From Dehalococcoidia bacterium (GTDB lineage: Bacteria > Chloroflexota > Dehalococcoidia > SpSt-223), in contig JANWZD010000007.1 in assembly GCA_025054935.1 (NCBI GenBank), positions 62,379-126,378 of the forward strand: a stretch of 64,000 bases of DNA, given 5' to 3'. Every line of letters starts with the position of its first letter. Position 1 is the stretch's first letter. A model generated the notes under the pieces. The model had not been told where the DNA came from and made no database searches. It saw nothing but the letters and a program-made list of their open reading frames with translations. Both the position numbers and the translations under genes were made by a program. This document shows, piece by piece, positions 50,912-59,280 of this stretch.

Positions 50912-51761
50912 CTTCTCCGCCCGCTACCGCGTGCCGCCGGGACACCCCGTCCGCCTCGCCGCAGTCGAAACACGGGTCGATGATGGGCTGAAGCGCGCTG
51001 ACGCTGCCGCAGAACTCGAGACGCATCGGAGCGCCCTGACTGCGCTTCACGACCTCCTCTACGTCGCTTCCACCCATGCCGTGCTGATCATCCTGCAGGG
51101 GATCGACGCCTCAGGCAAGGACGGCGTCATTCGCAATGTCTTCACCGCCTTCAATCCGGCTGGGTGTCGGGTCATCTCCTTCAAAGCGCCGACACCGCTT
51201 GAAGCGCGCCACGATTACCTCTGGCGAATCCACAAGAATGTGCCGGCGCACGGGGAGATCGTCGTTTTCAATCGCTCTCACTACGAATCGGTACTTGTCG
51301 AGCGGGTACACGGCATCGTTCCGGCCGACGTTTGGGCAAAGCGCTATTCCGAGATCAACGGCTTCGAGCAGGTCCTTGCCGAAAGCAACACTCTCCTTCT
51401 CAAGTTCTTCCTCCATCTCTCCCCCGAAGAGCAGCTTGAGCGGTTTCACGATCGCCTGAACCAGCCGGACAAATGGTGGAAGCTAGCCGTCGCCGATTGG
51501 GAAGACCGCGAGCGGTGGAACGAGTATCAAGCGGCCTTCGAGGAAATGCTGAACAGAACGTCGACCGACTTCGCGCCATGGTATGTCATTCCCGCGGACC
51601 GGAAATGGTATCGCGACCTTGCGATTGCGCGGATCACGCGCCGCTGCCTTGAGACCCTGAGCGACCGCTGGCGCGCTGTCATGCTCGAAGTCGGCGCGCA
51701 GCGCCGGGCGGAAGTGAAGCTGTATCTCGAAAGCCGGGAGACGGCGTTCCACTCCCGGTGA
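50904..51761 (+). CDS. ppk2: Polyphosphate kinase 2 family protein
   Basis: A 285-residue PPK2-domain enzyme, which phosphorylates nucleoside mono- or diphosphates with polyphosphate. It has Walker A LQGIDASGKDGVIRNV (residues 65-80), NPAGCRVISFKAPTPLEARHDYLWR in two parts, Walker-B-like VVFNRSHYESVLVERVHG, and the lid segment LKFFLHLSPEEQLERFHDR likewise. The single domain and length fit class I/III PPK2. Class cannot be fixed without comparison. GTG 50904 overlaps the small peptide gene. Confidence 0.94.
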   Translation: MDDFSARYRVPPGHPVRLAAVETRVDDGLKRADAAAELETHRSALTALHDLLYVASTHAVLIILQGIDASGKDGVIRNVFTAFNPAGCRVISFKAPTPLEARHDYLWRIHKNVPAHGEIVVFNRSHYESVLVERVHGIVPADVWAKRYSEINGFEQVLAESNTLLLKFFLHLSPEEQLERFHDRLNQPDKWWKLAVADWEDRERWNEYQAAFEEMLNRTSTDFAPWYVIPADRKWYRDLAIARITRRCLETLSDRWRAVMLEVGAQRRAEVKLYLESRETAFHSR

Positions 51762-51832
51762 GCGCCCCCTCCACCCATCTCAGCTCACGGCATCGCAGGA
51801 GAACCGCGCCGCAATCGCGTATACTGCCGTTC

Positions 51833-52249
51833 ATGAGCCAGCTGGTTCTTGCCATCCGCGCCGAGAGTGGCCATCGCGCTGCCCTTGAGCCGTACGCTCA
51901 TCGGGCGGTCGCCGGCGACTGGTGGAGCATTCCCGGGGTGCACGACGTCGAAGTGCGGCTGGAATTCGCGGCCTCGGTTGTGGCCAGCCTGCCAGCGGGA
52001 TTCCACGCCGATGTCAATTGCCGCGACCCCCTCTCCTCCATCGCGTGGACGACCGAACCGTACACCGTGTTCGCCGCTGCCGGCGAGTGGGACGAACCGA
52101 CTGGTCTCGCCGCGCTCGACGCCCTCAGCGCTTGGATTGCCGCGGTGCTGCCGACCGTGGAGTGGCTGCACGCCGGCCTCTCCACCCCGGCGGGAGAGCT
52201 GACGCTTCGCCCCGCTGCCGCCGGCTGGACGATCAGCGAACGGTACTGA
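51833..52249 (+). CDS. Hypothetical protein
   Basis: A 138-residue protein I do not recognise. It has a regular beta/alpha pattern (QLVLAIRAESGHRAALEPYA, GVHDVEVRLEFAASVVASLP) and an acidic composition; no membrane or signal segment. A TATACT -10 hexamer (51820-51825) ends 7 bases before ATG 51833, and no SD is present, so the transcript may be leaderless. It overlaps convergent ispE by 17 bases. Confidence 0.55.
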   Translation: MSQLVLAIRAESGHRAALEPYAHRAVAGDWWSIPGVHDVEVRLEFAASVVASLPAGFHADVNCRDPLSSIAWTTEPYTVFAAAGEWDEPTGLAALDALSAWIAAVLPTVEWLHAGLSTPAGELTLRPAAAGWTISERY

Positions 52250-53081
52250 CCGGCTCGACGAGGAGCGCCGGAACACCCGCGGCGTGCAGCGCCGCCGCCC
52301 ATCGTGCCGCCTCCTCCCGATCGACAGTAGCAGCAAAGACCGACGGGCCCGCGCCGGAGAGATGCGGTCGCGCCCCGAGCCGGTCGAGGGCCGCGAAGGC
52401 TGCCCGCACCGCCGGAAAAAGACGACACGCCGCCGCGGTCATGTCGTTAGCGAAGGCCGCAGGGTCGACCGTGCCATCCCGAAGCTGAGCGAGCAGCCGC
52501 TCGGTTGCGTCGCCGGCGGAGTAGTCCTCCGGCGTCAGCGCCGCAAAGAGCTGTTTCGTCTTCTCAGGCGCCGCCGCAGAGGCCGGCAGCAGAACGAACC
52601 ACAGTTCGCGCAGCGGGCGGAGCGGCGTAATCCGCTCGCCCCGCCCTTCGGCGAGCGCCGTGCCACCCCAGAGAAAGAACGGCACATCCGACCCGAGCTG
52701 AGCCGCAAGCGGCTGCAGCTGCTCGCGCGAGTACTCCAGTCCCCACAGCCGGCTCAAGCCGAGGAGCGCCGCCGCCGCATCCGACGACCCCCCTCCGAGC
52801 CCCGAGGCAACGGGGATGCGCTTCAGAAGATGGATTGCGGCACCTGCAGCGACCCCCGCCTGCTGCTGCAGCAGGCGCGCCGCGCGCAGAACCAAGTTGT
52901 CCGGTCCCGCTAGGCGCGGGTCGCTGCAGGTGAAGCGCAGGTCTGCGGCCGGCGCGAAGGTCAGTTCATCGAAGAGCGAGACCGTCTGCAGCACGGTGCG
53001 CACTTCGTGGTAGCCGTCGGCGCGACGGCCGAGAACGTTCAGCGTCAGGTTCAGCTTCGCGGGAGCGTGCTGCCGGATCAT
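52233..53081 (-). CDS. ispE: 4-diphosphocytidyl-2-C-methyl-D-erythritol kinase
   Basis: A 282-residue GHMP kinase of the non-mevalonate isoprenoid pathway, phosphorylating CDP-ME at the 2-hydroxyl. It begins APAKLNLTLNVLGRRADGYHE, with the ATP loop IPVASGLGGGSSDAAAALLG, SDVPFFLWGGTALAEGRGE and the C-terminal LSGAGPSVFA. ATG 53081 overlaps the ksgA stop by 4 bases (ATGA). Being next to ksgA and a YabE-like gene matches the order in Bacillus. It implies the MEP pathway supplies isoprenoids here. Confidence 0.96.
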   Translation of the reverse strand: MIRQHAPAKLNLTLNVLGRRADGYHEVRTVLQTVSLFDELTFAPAADLRFTCSDPRLAGPDNLVLRAARLLQQQAGVAAGAAIHLLKRIPVASGLGGGSSDAAAALLGLSRLWGLEYSREQLQPLAAQLGSDVPFFLWGGTALAEGRGERITPLRPLRELWFVLLPASAAAPEKTKQLFAALTPEDYSAGDATERLLAQLRDGTVDPAAFANDMTAAACRLFPAVRAAFAALDRLGARPHLSGAGPSVFAATVDREEAARWAAALHAAGVPALLVEPVSTVR

Positions 53082-53908
53082 CGCGGAGGGATCGCCCGGG
53101 CAAGCCGCTGCCATTCGGCAATGCTGAGGGTCTGTGCCCGCCGCGTCGGGTCGATCCCGGCCGCTTCGAGCGCTGCCGCCGCGCCGCCAGGCGGAAACCA
53201 GAGCGCCTGCGCGAGCGCGTTGTGAAGCTGCTTGCGCGGCTGGCTGAAGCCGGCGCTCACCACTTTGAAAAACCATTCCCGTTCCTGCGGCGCAATCAAC
53301 GGCTCGGCATGGACATCAATCCGGAGGACCGCCGACGCGACATCCGGCGCCGGCAGAAATGCCGACGGCGGAACGACGGCGACAATTCGCGGAGTGCCGT
53401 AGACCTGGACCGAGACCGCGAGAAGGCTGAGCGCGCCAGGCTTGGCAACGATGCGGTCTGCGACCTCCTTCTGCACCATGATGACGAGCCGAGTTGGGGG
53501 GCGCGCTGCCTCAAGAAAGTGGCGGAGGATCGGCGAGGTAATGTAGTAGGGCAGATTGGCAACGACGAGGTACGGCCCGCCGGCGAGCTGAGCCGGGTCG
53601 ACCTGCAGAATATCCGCTGGGACAATCTCGACATTGCTCCGCCCCGCGAGGGTCTCCCCGAGCACAGCGACCATCCGCCGATCGAGTTCGACGGCAATCA
53701 CGCGGCCGGCGTGGGCAGCCAAGGCCTGCGTCAGCAATCCGAGCCCGGGCCCGACTTCGATCACCGTATCGCGCGGCGTCACCTCCGCCGCCTCGAGGAT
53801 GCGATCGAGCACATTCGGATCGACCAGAAAGTGCTGGCCGAGGCTTTTCTTCGCCCTGATCCCGTAGCGGCGCAGGAGTTGACGCGCGACCTCGCGAGGG
53901 TGGGGCAT
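53078..53908 (-). CDS. ksgA: 16S rRNA dimethyladenosine transferase
   Basis: A 276-residue methyltransferase that dimethylates the two adjacent adenines in helix 45 of 16S rRNA. It has KKSLGQHFLVDPNVLDRIL, the SAM site VIEVGPGLGLLTQAL, acidic EIVPADILQVD, catalytic motif LVVANLPYYITSPIL and the C-terminal SQPRKQLHNAL. It lies 3 bases after the 3D/G5 gene and overlaps ispE, so the three are one operon. Confidence 0.97.
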   Translation of the reverse strand: MPHPREVARQLLRRYGIRAKKSLGQHFLVDPNVLDRILEAAEVTPRDTVIEVGPGLGLLTQALAAHAGRVIAVELDRRMVAVLGETLAGRSNVEIVPADILQVDPAQLAGGPYLVVANLPYYITSPILRHFLEAARPPTRLVIMVQKEVADRIVAKPGALSLLAVSVQVYGTPRIVAVVPPSAFLPAPDVASAVLRIDVHAEPLIAPQEREWFFKVVSAGFSQPRKQLHNALAQALWFPPGGAAAALEAAGIDPTRRAQTLSIAEWQRLARAIPPR

Positions 53909-53911
53909 CGC

Positions 53912-55336
53912 TTACTGCGCCAGCAGGTGACGAACCCGTTCGAGTGGCGGCGCTGGCGTGAGCAGATAGACCTCGACAAAGCGAGAACGCCAAGTGATCG
54001 GCTCGTCATCATCGAAGCAGAGGTCGATATGCGGCCCGCGGAGCCCCCCTCCCGTATCGTCCGCCACCCCGATGCCGTAGCCAGGAACATAGATGCGGGT
54101 GCCGTACGGGATATAGGCAGGGTCAACCGCGATGATACCCCGTCCCGCTCTTTTCCCAGTCGACGTGATGCCGAAGCCGGGCGACCCTTTCGGCTTCCCG
54201 GCGCTCGTCGCGTTGTACGCCGTCACGTAGACCCGGATCTTGGCCCAAGCGGTCGCCACCTCGCCGCTGTCGGTGGTGATCTCTGCGAAAACCAGCTTCG
54301 TGCCTCGAGCGACCACGCGCGGCTGCGGCGGCGTTTCGATCCAGCTCCGGATAACTTCTCGTGCAACCTCGCGGCCATTTTCATAGACAATCCGGCTCGT
54401 CCACCGTCGAATGCCCGGAGCGCCCTCCTCGATCACGCGGCTCTGTCCGAGGGGGAGGTCAGGGTCATCGCGATAGACAACGCCGAAAGCGATCGGTTCC
54501 TGAAAGGTGAGCGTTTCACTGCGGACCCGGATCACCCTGATCGGACCGGCAGGAAGCGGCGAGTCGAGGGCCGGTTCAACCCGGTCGCTAGGCTCGAGCG
54601 CGATCCCCTCCTGCCGCAGCAGTTCGCCGACGGTGGCAGCGCGGCTGCGCGTCTGCAGGAGCCGGCCATCAACTTCGAGACGGACGGGCAACGCGCGCAG
54701 CACCCAGACATGGAGGCCGGCCTGCACTGGGGTCGCCGCCGCCGGGCGCAGGAGATCTCCCGCCCACAGTTCGATCCCGCCCTGCACCACCGCTTCGCCG
54801 ACTGTTGCGCTCGTTGTCCAGACCACCTGGGTCATCCCCCCATCGTGAACAGTGATCGGCACCGCGCGCTGCACCTGAAAGCGCTCGCCGGCAGCAAGCA
54901 CGCTGTCCAGCGGCGCACCGCCGAGCGGGGTCGCGCGGAGCGGCGCCTCGTCATCGGCATGGCCCGGCGCCGATGTCGGCGTCGGCCGCGGCGCGACCCG
55001 GACGACGCGGTCGTGCGGGTCGAGGTGAAAGCCGGCCGCTCGCGCCGCCTCGAGCGGATCGTCAACCGCCGCCCAAAGCGCGACCCGGCGACCATCGCCG
55101 TCGACAATGATCGGCTGGCCTCGCCGGACGAGCAGCACTGGCCCCTCCTCAAGGCGATCGCCTGGGCGAAGGGCAACGCCTGCATCGCGCAGCAGCGCGA
55201 CCGGGTGGCGATGGAGGGTGGTGATTCGCCGGGTCTGGCCGTCAGCCTCCAGCGTGACCGTCTGGTGCAGGAGCGCCCCGGCAATGACCGCGAGCGCGCC
55301 AAGGACGCCGACCCCGACAGCGGCGGCAGGAGGCAT
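53912..55336 (-). CDS. YabE-like cell-wall protein: DUF348 repeats, G5 and 3D domains
   Basis: A 474-residue membrane-anchored cell-wall protein. A TM/signal segment (AVGVGVLGALAVIAGALL) is followed by DUF348 repeats (VTLEADGQTRRITTLHRHPV, VPITVHDGGMTQVVWTTSAT, ALPVRLEVDGRLLQTRSRAA), a G5 domain (about 285-360) and a C-terminal 3D domain (YVTAYNATSAG, IIAVDPAYIPYGTRIYVPGYG split, DDTGG, IDLCFDD) with the three conserved Asp. This layout fits YabE and Rpf-like muralytic enzymes. I use ATG 55336. A GTG at 55447 is possible, but longer versions would enter the SRP RNA gene. Start confidence is moderate. Confidence 0.88.
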   Translation of the reverse strand: MPPAAAVGVGVLGALAVIAGALLHQTVTLEADGQTRRITTLHRHPVALLRDAGVALRPGDRLEEGPVLLVRRGQPIIVDGDGRRVALWAAVDDPLEAARAAGFHLDPHDRVVRVAPRPTPTSAPGHADDEAPLRATPLGGAPLDSVLAAGERFQVQRAVPITVHDGGMTQVVWTTSATVGEAVVQGGIELWAGDLLRPAAATPVQAGLHVWVLRALPVRLEVDGRLLQTRSRAATVGELLRQEGIALEPSDRVEPALDSPLPAGPIRVIRVRSETLTFQEPIAFGVVYRDDPDLPLGQSRVIEEGAPGIRRWTSRIVYENGREVAREVIRSWIETPPQPRVVARGTKLVFAEITTDSGEVATAWAKIRVYVTAYNATSAGKPKGSPGFGITSTGKRAGRGIIAVDPAYIPYGTRIYVPGYGIGVADDTGGGLRGPHIDLCFDDDEPITWRSRFVEVYLLTPAPPLERVRHLLAQ

Positions 55337-55473
55337 CGGCAAGAGGCCGATCCCATGGTGCTGAAGGACGGTTCGGACGTGACCGGCCGGCTCGGCCCAA
55401 GCGGGAGCAGGTTCTCTCCGCCGCGAGGAGTGACCGGACGGCGGCACGCCCGCTCGGCATTCGGAGGAGAAGC

Positions 55474-55738
55474 GGCCGTGCACCCGCTGTCGATACGTCC
55501 CTCCGGCTTCTCGCCGCCAGCCGGCTCCGGCTAGGTCGTCCGCGGCGCTCGGAAGGGGCCACTTACCCTTGCTATCTTCCGATCCTGGGGGGGTTCGCGG
55601 TCTTCCGCCGCGCGGGTCCCGGCCTTCAACGCCACTTGACGACGCCAGTCCCACAGGGAGCGCACCTCGAACGGGAATTCGACCCCGCTTAGCGGATTGC
55701 GGGTTCAGGGCACCGCTAGCTCCCCGTCTAGCACGGCC
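55474..55738 (-). ncRNA. ffs: Signal recognition particle RNA, large bacterial type with Alu domain
   Basis: A 265-base RNA. The ends pair: GGCCGTGC at the 5' end with GCACGGCC at the 3' end. The Alu domain reads like Bacillus scRNA: GTGCTAGACGGGGAGCTAGC, GGTGCCCTGAACCCGCAATC, TCGAATTCCCGTTCGAGG. The S-domain tip has the hallmark GAACC, CAGG, GGAA tetraloop and AGCA followed by TAAG (CAGGATCGGAAGATAGCA). The 3' strand ends TATCGACAGCGGGTGCACGG, as in Bacillus. The RNA joins Ffh to target membrane proteins to SecYEG. The promoter at 55745-55773 predicts initiation exactly at the 5' end. Confidence 0.93.
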
Positions 55739-55744
55739 ATGCTC

Positions 55745-55773
55745 AGTCTACCGGCCGCTCCTCCTTCTGTCAA
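55745..55773 (-). promoter_or_regulatory. SRP RNA promoter
   Basis: Minus-strand TTGACA (perfect), 17-bp spacer and TAGACT. Initiation is expected about 7 bases after the -10 box, at 55738, the first paired base of the RNA. The YabE-like operon lies downstream and may be read from it. Confidence 0.8.
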
Positions 55774-55935
55774 GGGAAGCAGTCGAGCAAGCCACCAGCG
55801 GGGAGAGGAGCCGCTCCTGCTGCGCCGTTGCGGGGGGCAGCTGTCGGCGCACTGGACGTCCGCCTCGCGCTGCGGCGGCACTGCCGCGAACTGGCCGGCG
55901 GGGGAGCTGCCTCCCACGCAGCGAGCGGGAGAGCC

Positions 55936-56298
55936 TCAGCGCCAACGGCGGCCGCGCGGGTCGTCTCTCCAACGGTCGCGGCGCGGCTCCCTGCCGCCGG
56001 CTTTGCCTTTCTCTGCGCTGGGCAGGCGGTCGCGCTCCCACAGTTGGCGCTCGGCGCGCCGGCGCTTCGCCTCCACAAGTTCCGACAGCCGTTGGACGGC
56101 CGCGCCGAAGGCGACCACATCCAGCTCGTCCAGCGGAGCGTCGAGGTAGATTTCGATGTCGGCGCCGCGCTCGAGGGCGTCACGCTCCTCAGGATACAAG
56201 CTCCAGCCAACCCGGTCAGCCCATTCGATCAGCCGCAGTCCGCTGGCACGAAGATGGCCGTTGTAGTCGCCCCATGCCCGAGACCAATAGTCGTTCAT
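55936..56298 (-). CDS. Hypothetical acidic/helical protein with basic tail
   Basis: A 120-residue protein I do not recognise. Residues 1-95 have a folded-looking pattern (YWSRAWGDYNGHLRASGLRL, EWADRVGWSLYPEERDALER, DAPLDELDVVAFGAAVQRL), then an Arg/Lys-rich tail of 25 residues. GGAG lies 5 bases before ATG 56298. No membrane segment. It lies upstream of the SRP gene on the same strand but about 190 bases away, and I see no gene in that gap. Confidence 0.6.
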   Translation of the reverse strand: MNDYWSRAWGDYNGHLRASGLRLIEWADRVGWSLYPEERDALERGADIEIYLDAPLDELDVVAFGAAVQRLSELVEAKRRRAERQLWERDRLPSAEKGKAGGREPRRDRWRDDPRGRRWR

Positions 56299-56427
56299 CA
56301 GAACTCCGCTGCTCGCTCGCTATGAGCCGAGCGAGCAAAGGGTATCGCCTTTTGGCGGGAGAAGCCAATGCCGTCGCCGGCGGGACGGCGCATCAGCCCG
56401 CAGGAGCGCGCCCCTAGAGAAGCGGCG

Positions 56428-57537
56428 TCAACTTGCGATCGGCTCGTCGGGGCGCGTTGCCCCAACAGGCGACGCCGCTATCCGCTCCAGCAGGTCGGGA
56501 TTCGGGGTGATCTCCCGCAGCGCCGGCATGACATCGGCAGCGAAACGCAGCATCGACTGACGAACGATATGGTCAGGGGTGTAGCCGAAGGTGAACCAGC
56601 ACATCATGTGGCCGACGCCCAGCTCCACAAACGGCCGAATGCGCTCGATCAGCTCTTCGGCCGTGCCGGCGAACAGCCAGTTCTTGAGATAGCCTTCTTT
56701 CCGCTTCTCGAGGTCATCCCGCGAGAGGTCATCAATGCCGGTGTTCGCTTTGGCGCTCGCGCGGAGATAGTTTTCGATCGAGGCGCCGATTGTGTCGCGC
56801 CAATCTTCGCCAGGAGCGGCCACATAGATCTGGCGGAGAAATCCGGTGTCGTGCCACGCCTTCCGGCGCTCCTGCTCTGTCAGCCCGGCCTCCCGCTGCC
56901 CTTTGACAAAATAGTGGAGGCGCGAGGCGAGGATCGAGACATCTTGCGGACCGAGGAGGAGCGACCATCCCTGCCGGCCGACACGTTCGAGGGTCTCGGG
57001 CGTCGAGGTTCCATAGGCAATGTGCGGTCGCGGCTGCTGGACCGGCCGCGGAATGATCCGCCCCCGGACACGGCCGGAATAGTACTTCCCTTCGTATTCA
57101 AACCCTTCGGGGTCCTGCGCCCACGCCTTCTCACAGACCGCGAGAAATTCCCGCATCCGCTCGTGGCGGACATCCGTTGTTAGGCCGTAGCCGGCGTACT
57201 CATCCGGGGAGTTGCCGGCGCCGACGCCAACGACAAAGTTCCCCCCGGTCAGCTGGTCGATCAGGTTGCACTGGGTGACGAAGGAAATAGGATGGCGGAG
57301 CGGCACTACAGCGACAGCGAACCCGATCCGCATTCCTCGATTCCGCTGGCTGAGTGCAGCGGCAAGGGTGAGGGGGTCGGAGAAAACGTTATAGCCGGTA
57401 AATTGATGGTCCGTCAGCCAGACATCGCTAAAACCGAGCCGCTGGGCCAAATCCACTTGCCCCAGCACCTCGTTCAGAACGCGCGTGTCGTGCTCTGGGC
57501 CGGGAACCTGAGGATTGAGATAGAAGCTGAATCGCAT
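56428..57537 (-). CDS. LLM-class flavin-dependent oxidoreductase
   Basis: A 369-residue luciferase-like monooxygenase or F420-dependent reductase (TIM barrel). It opens MRFSFYLNPQVPGPEHDTRV, with LGFSDVWLTDHQFTGYNVF, GFAVAVVPLRHPISFVTQ, GNFVVGVGAGNSPDEYAGYG and GTAEELIERIRPFVELGVGH in order. The flavin or F420 choice is not readable. ATG 57537. It stands alone on the minus strand. Such enzymes are abundant in Chloroflexota and Actinobacteria, which supports the taxonomic guess. Confidence 0.9.
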   Translation of the reverse strand: MRFSFYLNPQVPGPEHDTRVLNEVLGQVDLAQRLGFSDVWLTDHQFTGYNVFSDPLTLAAALSQRNRGMRIGFAVAVVPLRHPISFVTQCNLIDQLTGGNFVVGVGAGNSPDEYAGYGLTTDVRHERMREFLAVCEKAWAQDPEGFEYEGKYYSGRVRGRIIPRPVQQPRPHIAYGTSTPETLERVGRQGWSLLLGPQDVSILASRLHYFVKGQREAGLTEQERRKAWHDTGFLRQIYVAAPGEDWRDTIGASIENYLRASAKANTGIDDLSRDDLEKRKEGYLKNWLFAGTAEELIERIRPFVELGVGHMMCWFTFGYTPDHIVRQSMLRFAADVMPALREITPNPDLLERIAASPVGATRPDEPIAS

Positions 57538-57670
57538 CGCTCTCCTTGCGCCTGCTCCACTTGCGCTTCTCTTCGCGGCGACAAGCGATTATTGCAGGTT
57601 TGGCCGCCGCTTCAAAATTGAGCTCTCGGGTTCGTTGTCCGGTTGCCTCGCCTCCGCCTACACTCCTTCC

Positions 57671-58507
57671 GTGGCGCCATATATCGTCGCCGAGGGGCTG
57701 TTCAAGATTTACCAAGTGGCCGACTTGGAGGTCGTCGCGCTCCAAGGGCTCGACCTGACGATCGAGCGCGGGGAACTGGTCGCGATCGTGGGCGCGAGCG
57801 GGAGCGGAAAGTCGACGCTGCTGAATATCCTCGGCGGGCTCGACCTCCCCTCCGCGGGCCGTGTCCTCGTCGGCGGCAAAGATCTGACCAAGCTGCCCGA
57901 GCGCGATCTCGTGCGCTACCGCCGCGAAGAAGTGGGATTTCTCTGGCAACAGCCGAGCCGCAACTTGCTGCCGTACCTGACCGCCGCCCAGAATGTCGAA
58001 GTCCCCCTGCGGCTCGCGGGGGTGAGCGCTCCAGAGCGCCGCCGCCAGCGCGACGCCCTCCTCGCCGCGGTCGGCCTCGCAGAGAAAGCCTCCCACAAGC
58101 CCGACCAGCTTTCGGGCGGCGAGCAGCAGCGCGTCGCGACAGCCGTCGCTCTCGCGCTCGACCCGCCCCTCCTCCTTGCCGACGAGCCGACCGGCGAACT
58201 GGATAGCGAGACCGCGGCCGACGTGCTCCGTCTCTTTCGCTCGCTCTGCCGCGAGCGGGGGGTCACCATTGTGCTCGTCACCCACGATCCCGACGTGGCA
58301 GCGCTCGTCGACCGAGTTGTCCGAATCCGCGACGGCCGCGTCAGCAGCGAGGCGGTGGCGGGTGCGGCTGACGAATTCGTCGTGATCGACTCCGCCGGGC
58401 GGCTCCAGCTGCCCGCCGCGCTGCGCGACCAGTATCGCCTTGTCGGCCGGGCACGCGTCGCCGCTGCGGGAGATCACGTGGGCATCTGGCCGGTGCACCC
58501 GGCATGA
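57671..58507 (+). CDS. ABC transporter ATPase with C-terminal AbrB-like domain
   Basis: A 278-residue LolD/MacB-type ATPase. Walker A is GASGSGKSTLLN, Q-loop is FLWQQPSRN, signature LSGGEQQRVA, Walker B LLLADEPTGELD and H-switch VTHDPD. After the normal end of the ATPase (about residue 225) there is a 45-residue tail, EFVVIDSAGRLQLPAALRDQ and YRLVGRARVAAAGDHVGIWP, which looks like a MraZ/AbrB swapped-hairpin. GTG 57671. It overlaps the second ATPase by 4 bases (ATGA). No FtsX/MacB permease is adjacent. Confidence 0.85.
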   Translation: MAPYIVAEGLFKIYQVADLEVVALQGLDLTIERGELVAIVGASGSGKSTLLNILGGLDLPSAGRVLVGGKDLTKLPERDLVRYRREEVGFLWQQPSRNLLPYLTAAQNVEVPLRLAGVSAPERRRQRDALLAAVGLAEKASHKPDQLSGGEQQRVATAVALALDPPLLLADEPTGELDSETAADVLRLFRSLCRERGVTIVLVTHDPDVAALVDRVVRIRDGRVSSEAVAGAADEFVVIDSAGRLQLPAALRDQYRLVGRARVAAAGDHVGIWPVHPA

Positions 58508-59175
58508 CGGTCATCCGCGCCGAAGAACTGCAGCGAACCTATCGCTCCGGCGGACGGATAGTGCGGGCGATTGACGGCGTCAGCCTTACCGTTCAGAGCG
58601 GAGAGTTGGTTGCAATCACCGGCCGTTCCGGCTCGGGCAAAACGACCCTGCTTAATCTGCTCGGCGGGCTCGACCATCCCGATTCCGGCGCCGTCTGGAT
58701 TAACGGCCAGCGGATCGATACGCTCGATGATGCCGGGCTGACCCGGCTGCGGCGCGGCACCATCGGCTACGTGTTCCAGTCGTTCGGCCTGCTGCCGACC
58801 CTCTCCGCCGAAGAGAACGTCAGCCTCCCCTTGCGGATCGCCGGCGTGCCCGCCGCCGAACGCGCGCAGCGGACCGCCGCCGCGCTCGCAGAGGTGGGGC
58901 TGTCGGCGCGCGCCCGTCACCGCCCAGACGAACTGTCCGGCGGCGAGCAGCAGCGCGTTGCCATTGCGAGAGCGCTTGCCGCCCGCCCTGCGGTCATCCT
59001 CGCCGACGAGCCGACCGCCGAACTCGACTCCGCCAATGCGCGCGCTATCTTCACGCTCCTGCGCTCGATCGTCGACCGGGGCGAGGTCGCGGTTATCGTC
59101 GCGACCCATGACCGCACGCTGCTCGACGTGGCCACGTGCATCCACGAACTGCGCGATGGGCGCTTAGTACGCTGA
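58504..59175 (+). CDS. ABC transporter ATPase, LolD/MacB type
   Basis: A 223-residue ATPase of the same group, without the tail. It has GRSGSGKTTLLNLLGGLDHP, VFQSFGLLPTLSAEENVSLP, LSGGEQQRVAIARAL, ILADEPTAELD and VATHDRTL. The start overlaps the first ATPase stop. Two paired ATPases probably make a heterodimer that needs a membrane partner; none is in the flanking genes. Confidence 0.92.
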   Translation: MTVIRAEELQRTYRSGGRIVRAIDGVSLTVQSGELVAITGRSGSGKTTLLNLLGGLDHPDSGAVWINGQRIDTLDDAGLTRLRRGTIGYVFQSFGLLPTLSAEENVSLPLRIAGVPAAERAQRTAAALAEVGLSARARHRPDELSGGEQQRVAIARALAARPAVILADEPTAELDSANARAIFTLLRSIVDRGEVAVIVATHDRTLLDVATCIHELRDGRLVR

Positions 59176-59280
59176 ACTGCGAGGAGGAGCGCCGCGCACG
59201 CCGCTCTGGCACTGCTCAAAGCCGCCACCGCGCAGCGGCGCCCGACTTCAGCGTACGATGGAATCGGACGGGAGAAGAGA

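Noticed and set aside
53222-55534. A 770-codon plus-strand frame over ksgA, the YabE-like gene and the SRP RNA
   Set aside because: No domain or motif in its product; the minus strand holds three well-supported features.
55447-55654. Longer N-terminus for the YabE-like protein
   Set aside because: Codons upstream of about 55474 lie within the SRP RNA gene and encode no signal peptide or conserved residue.
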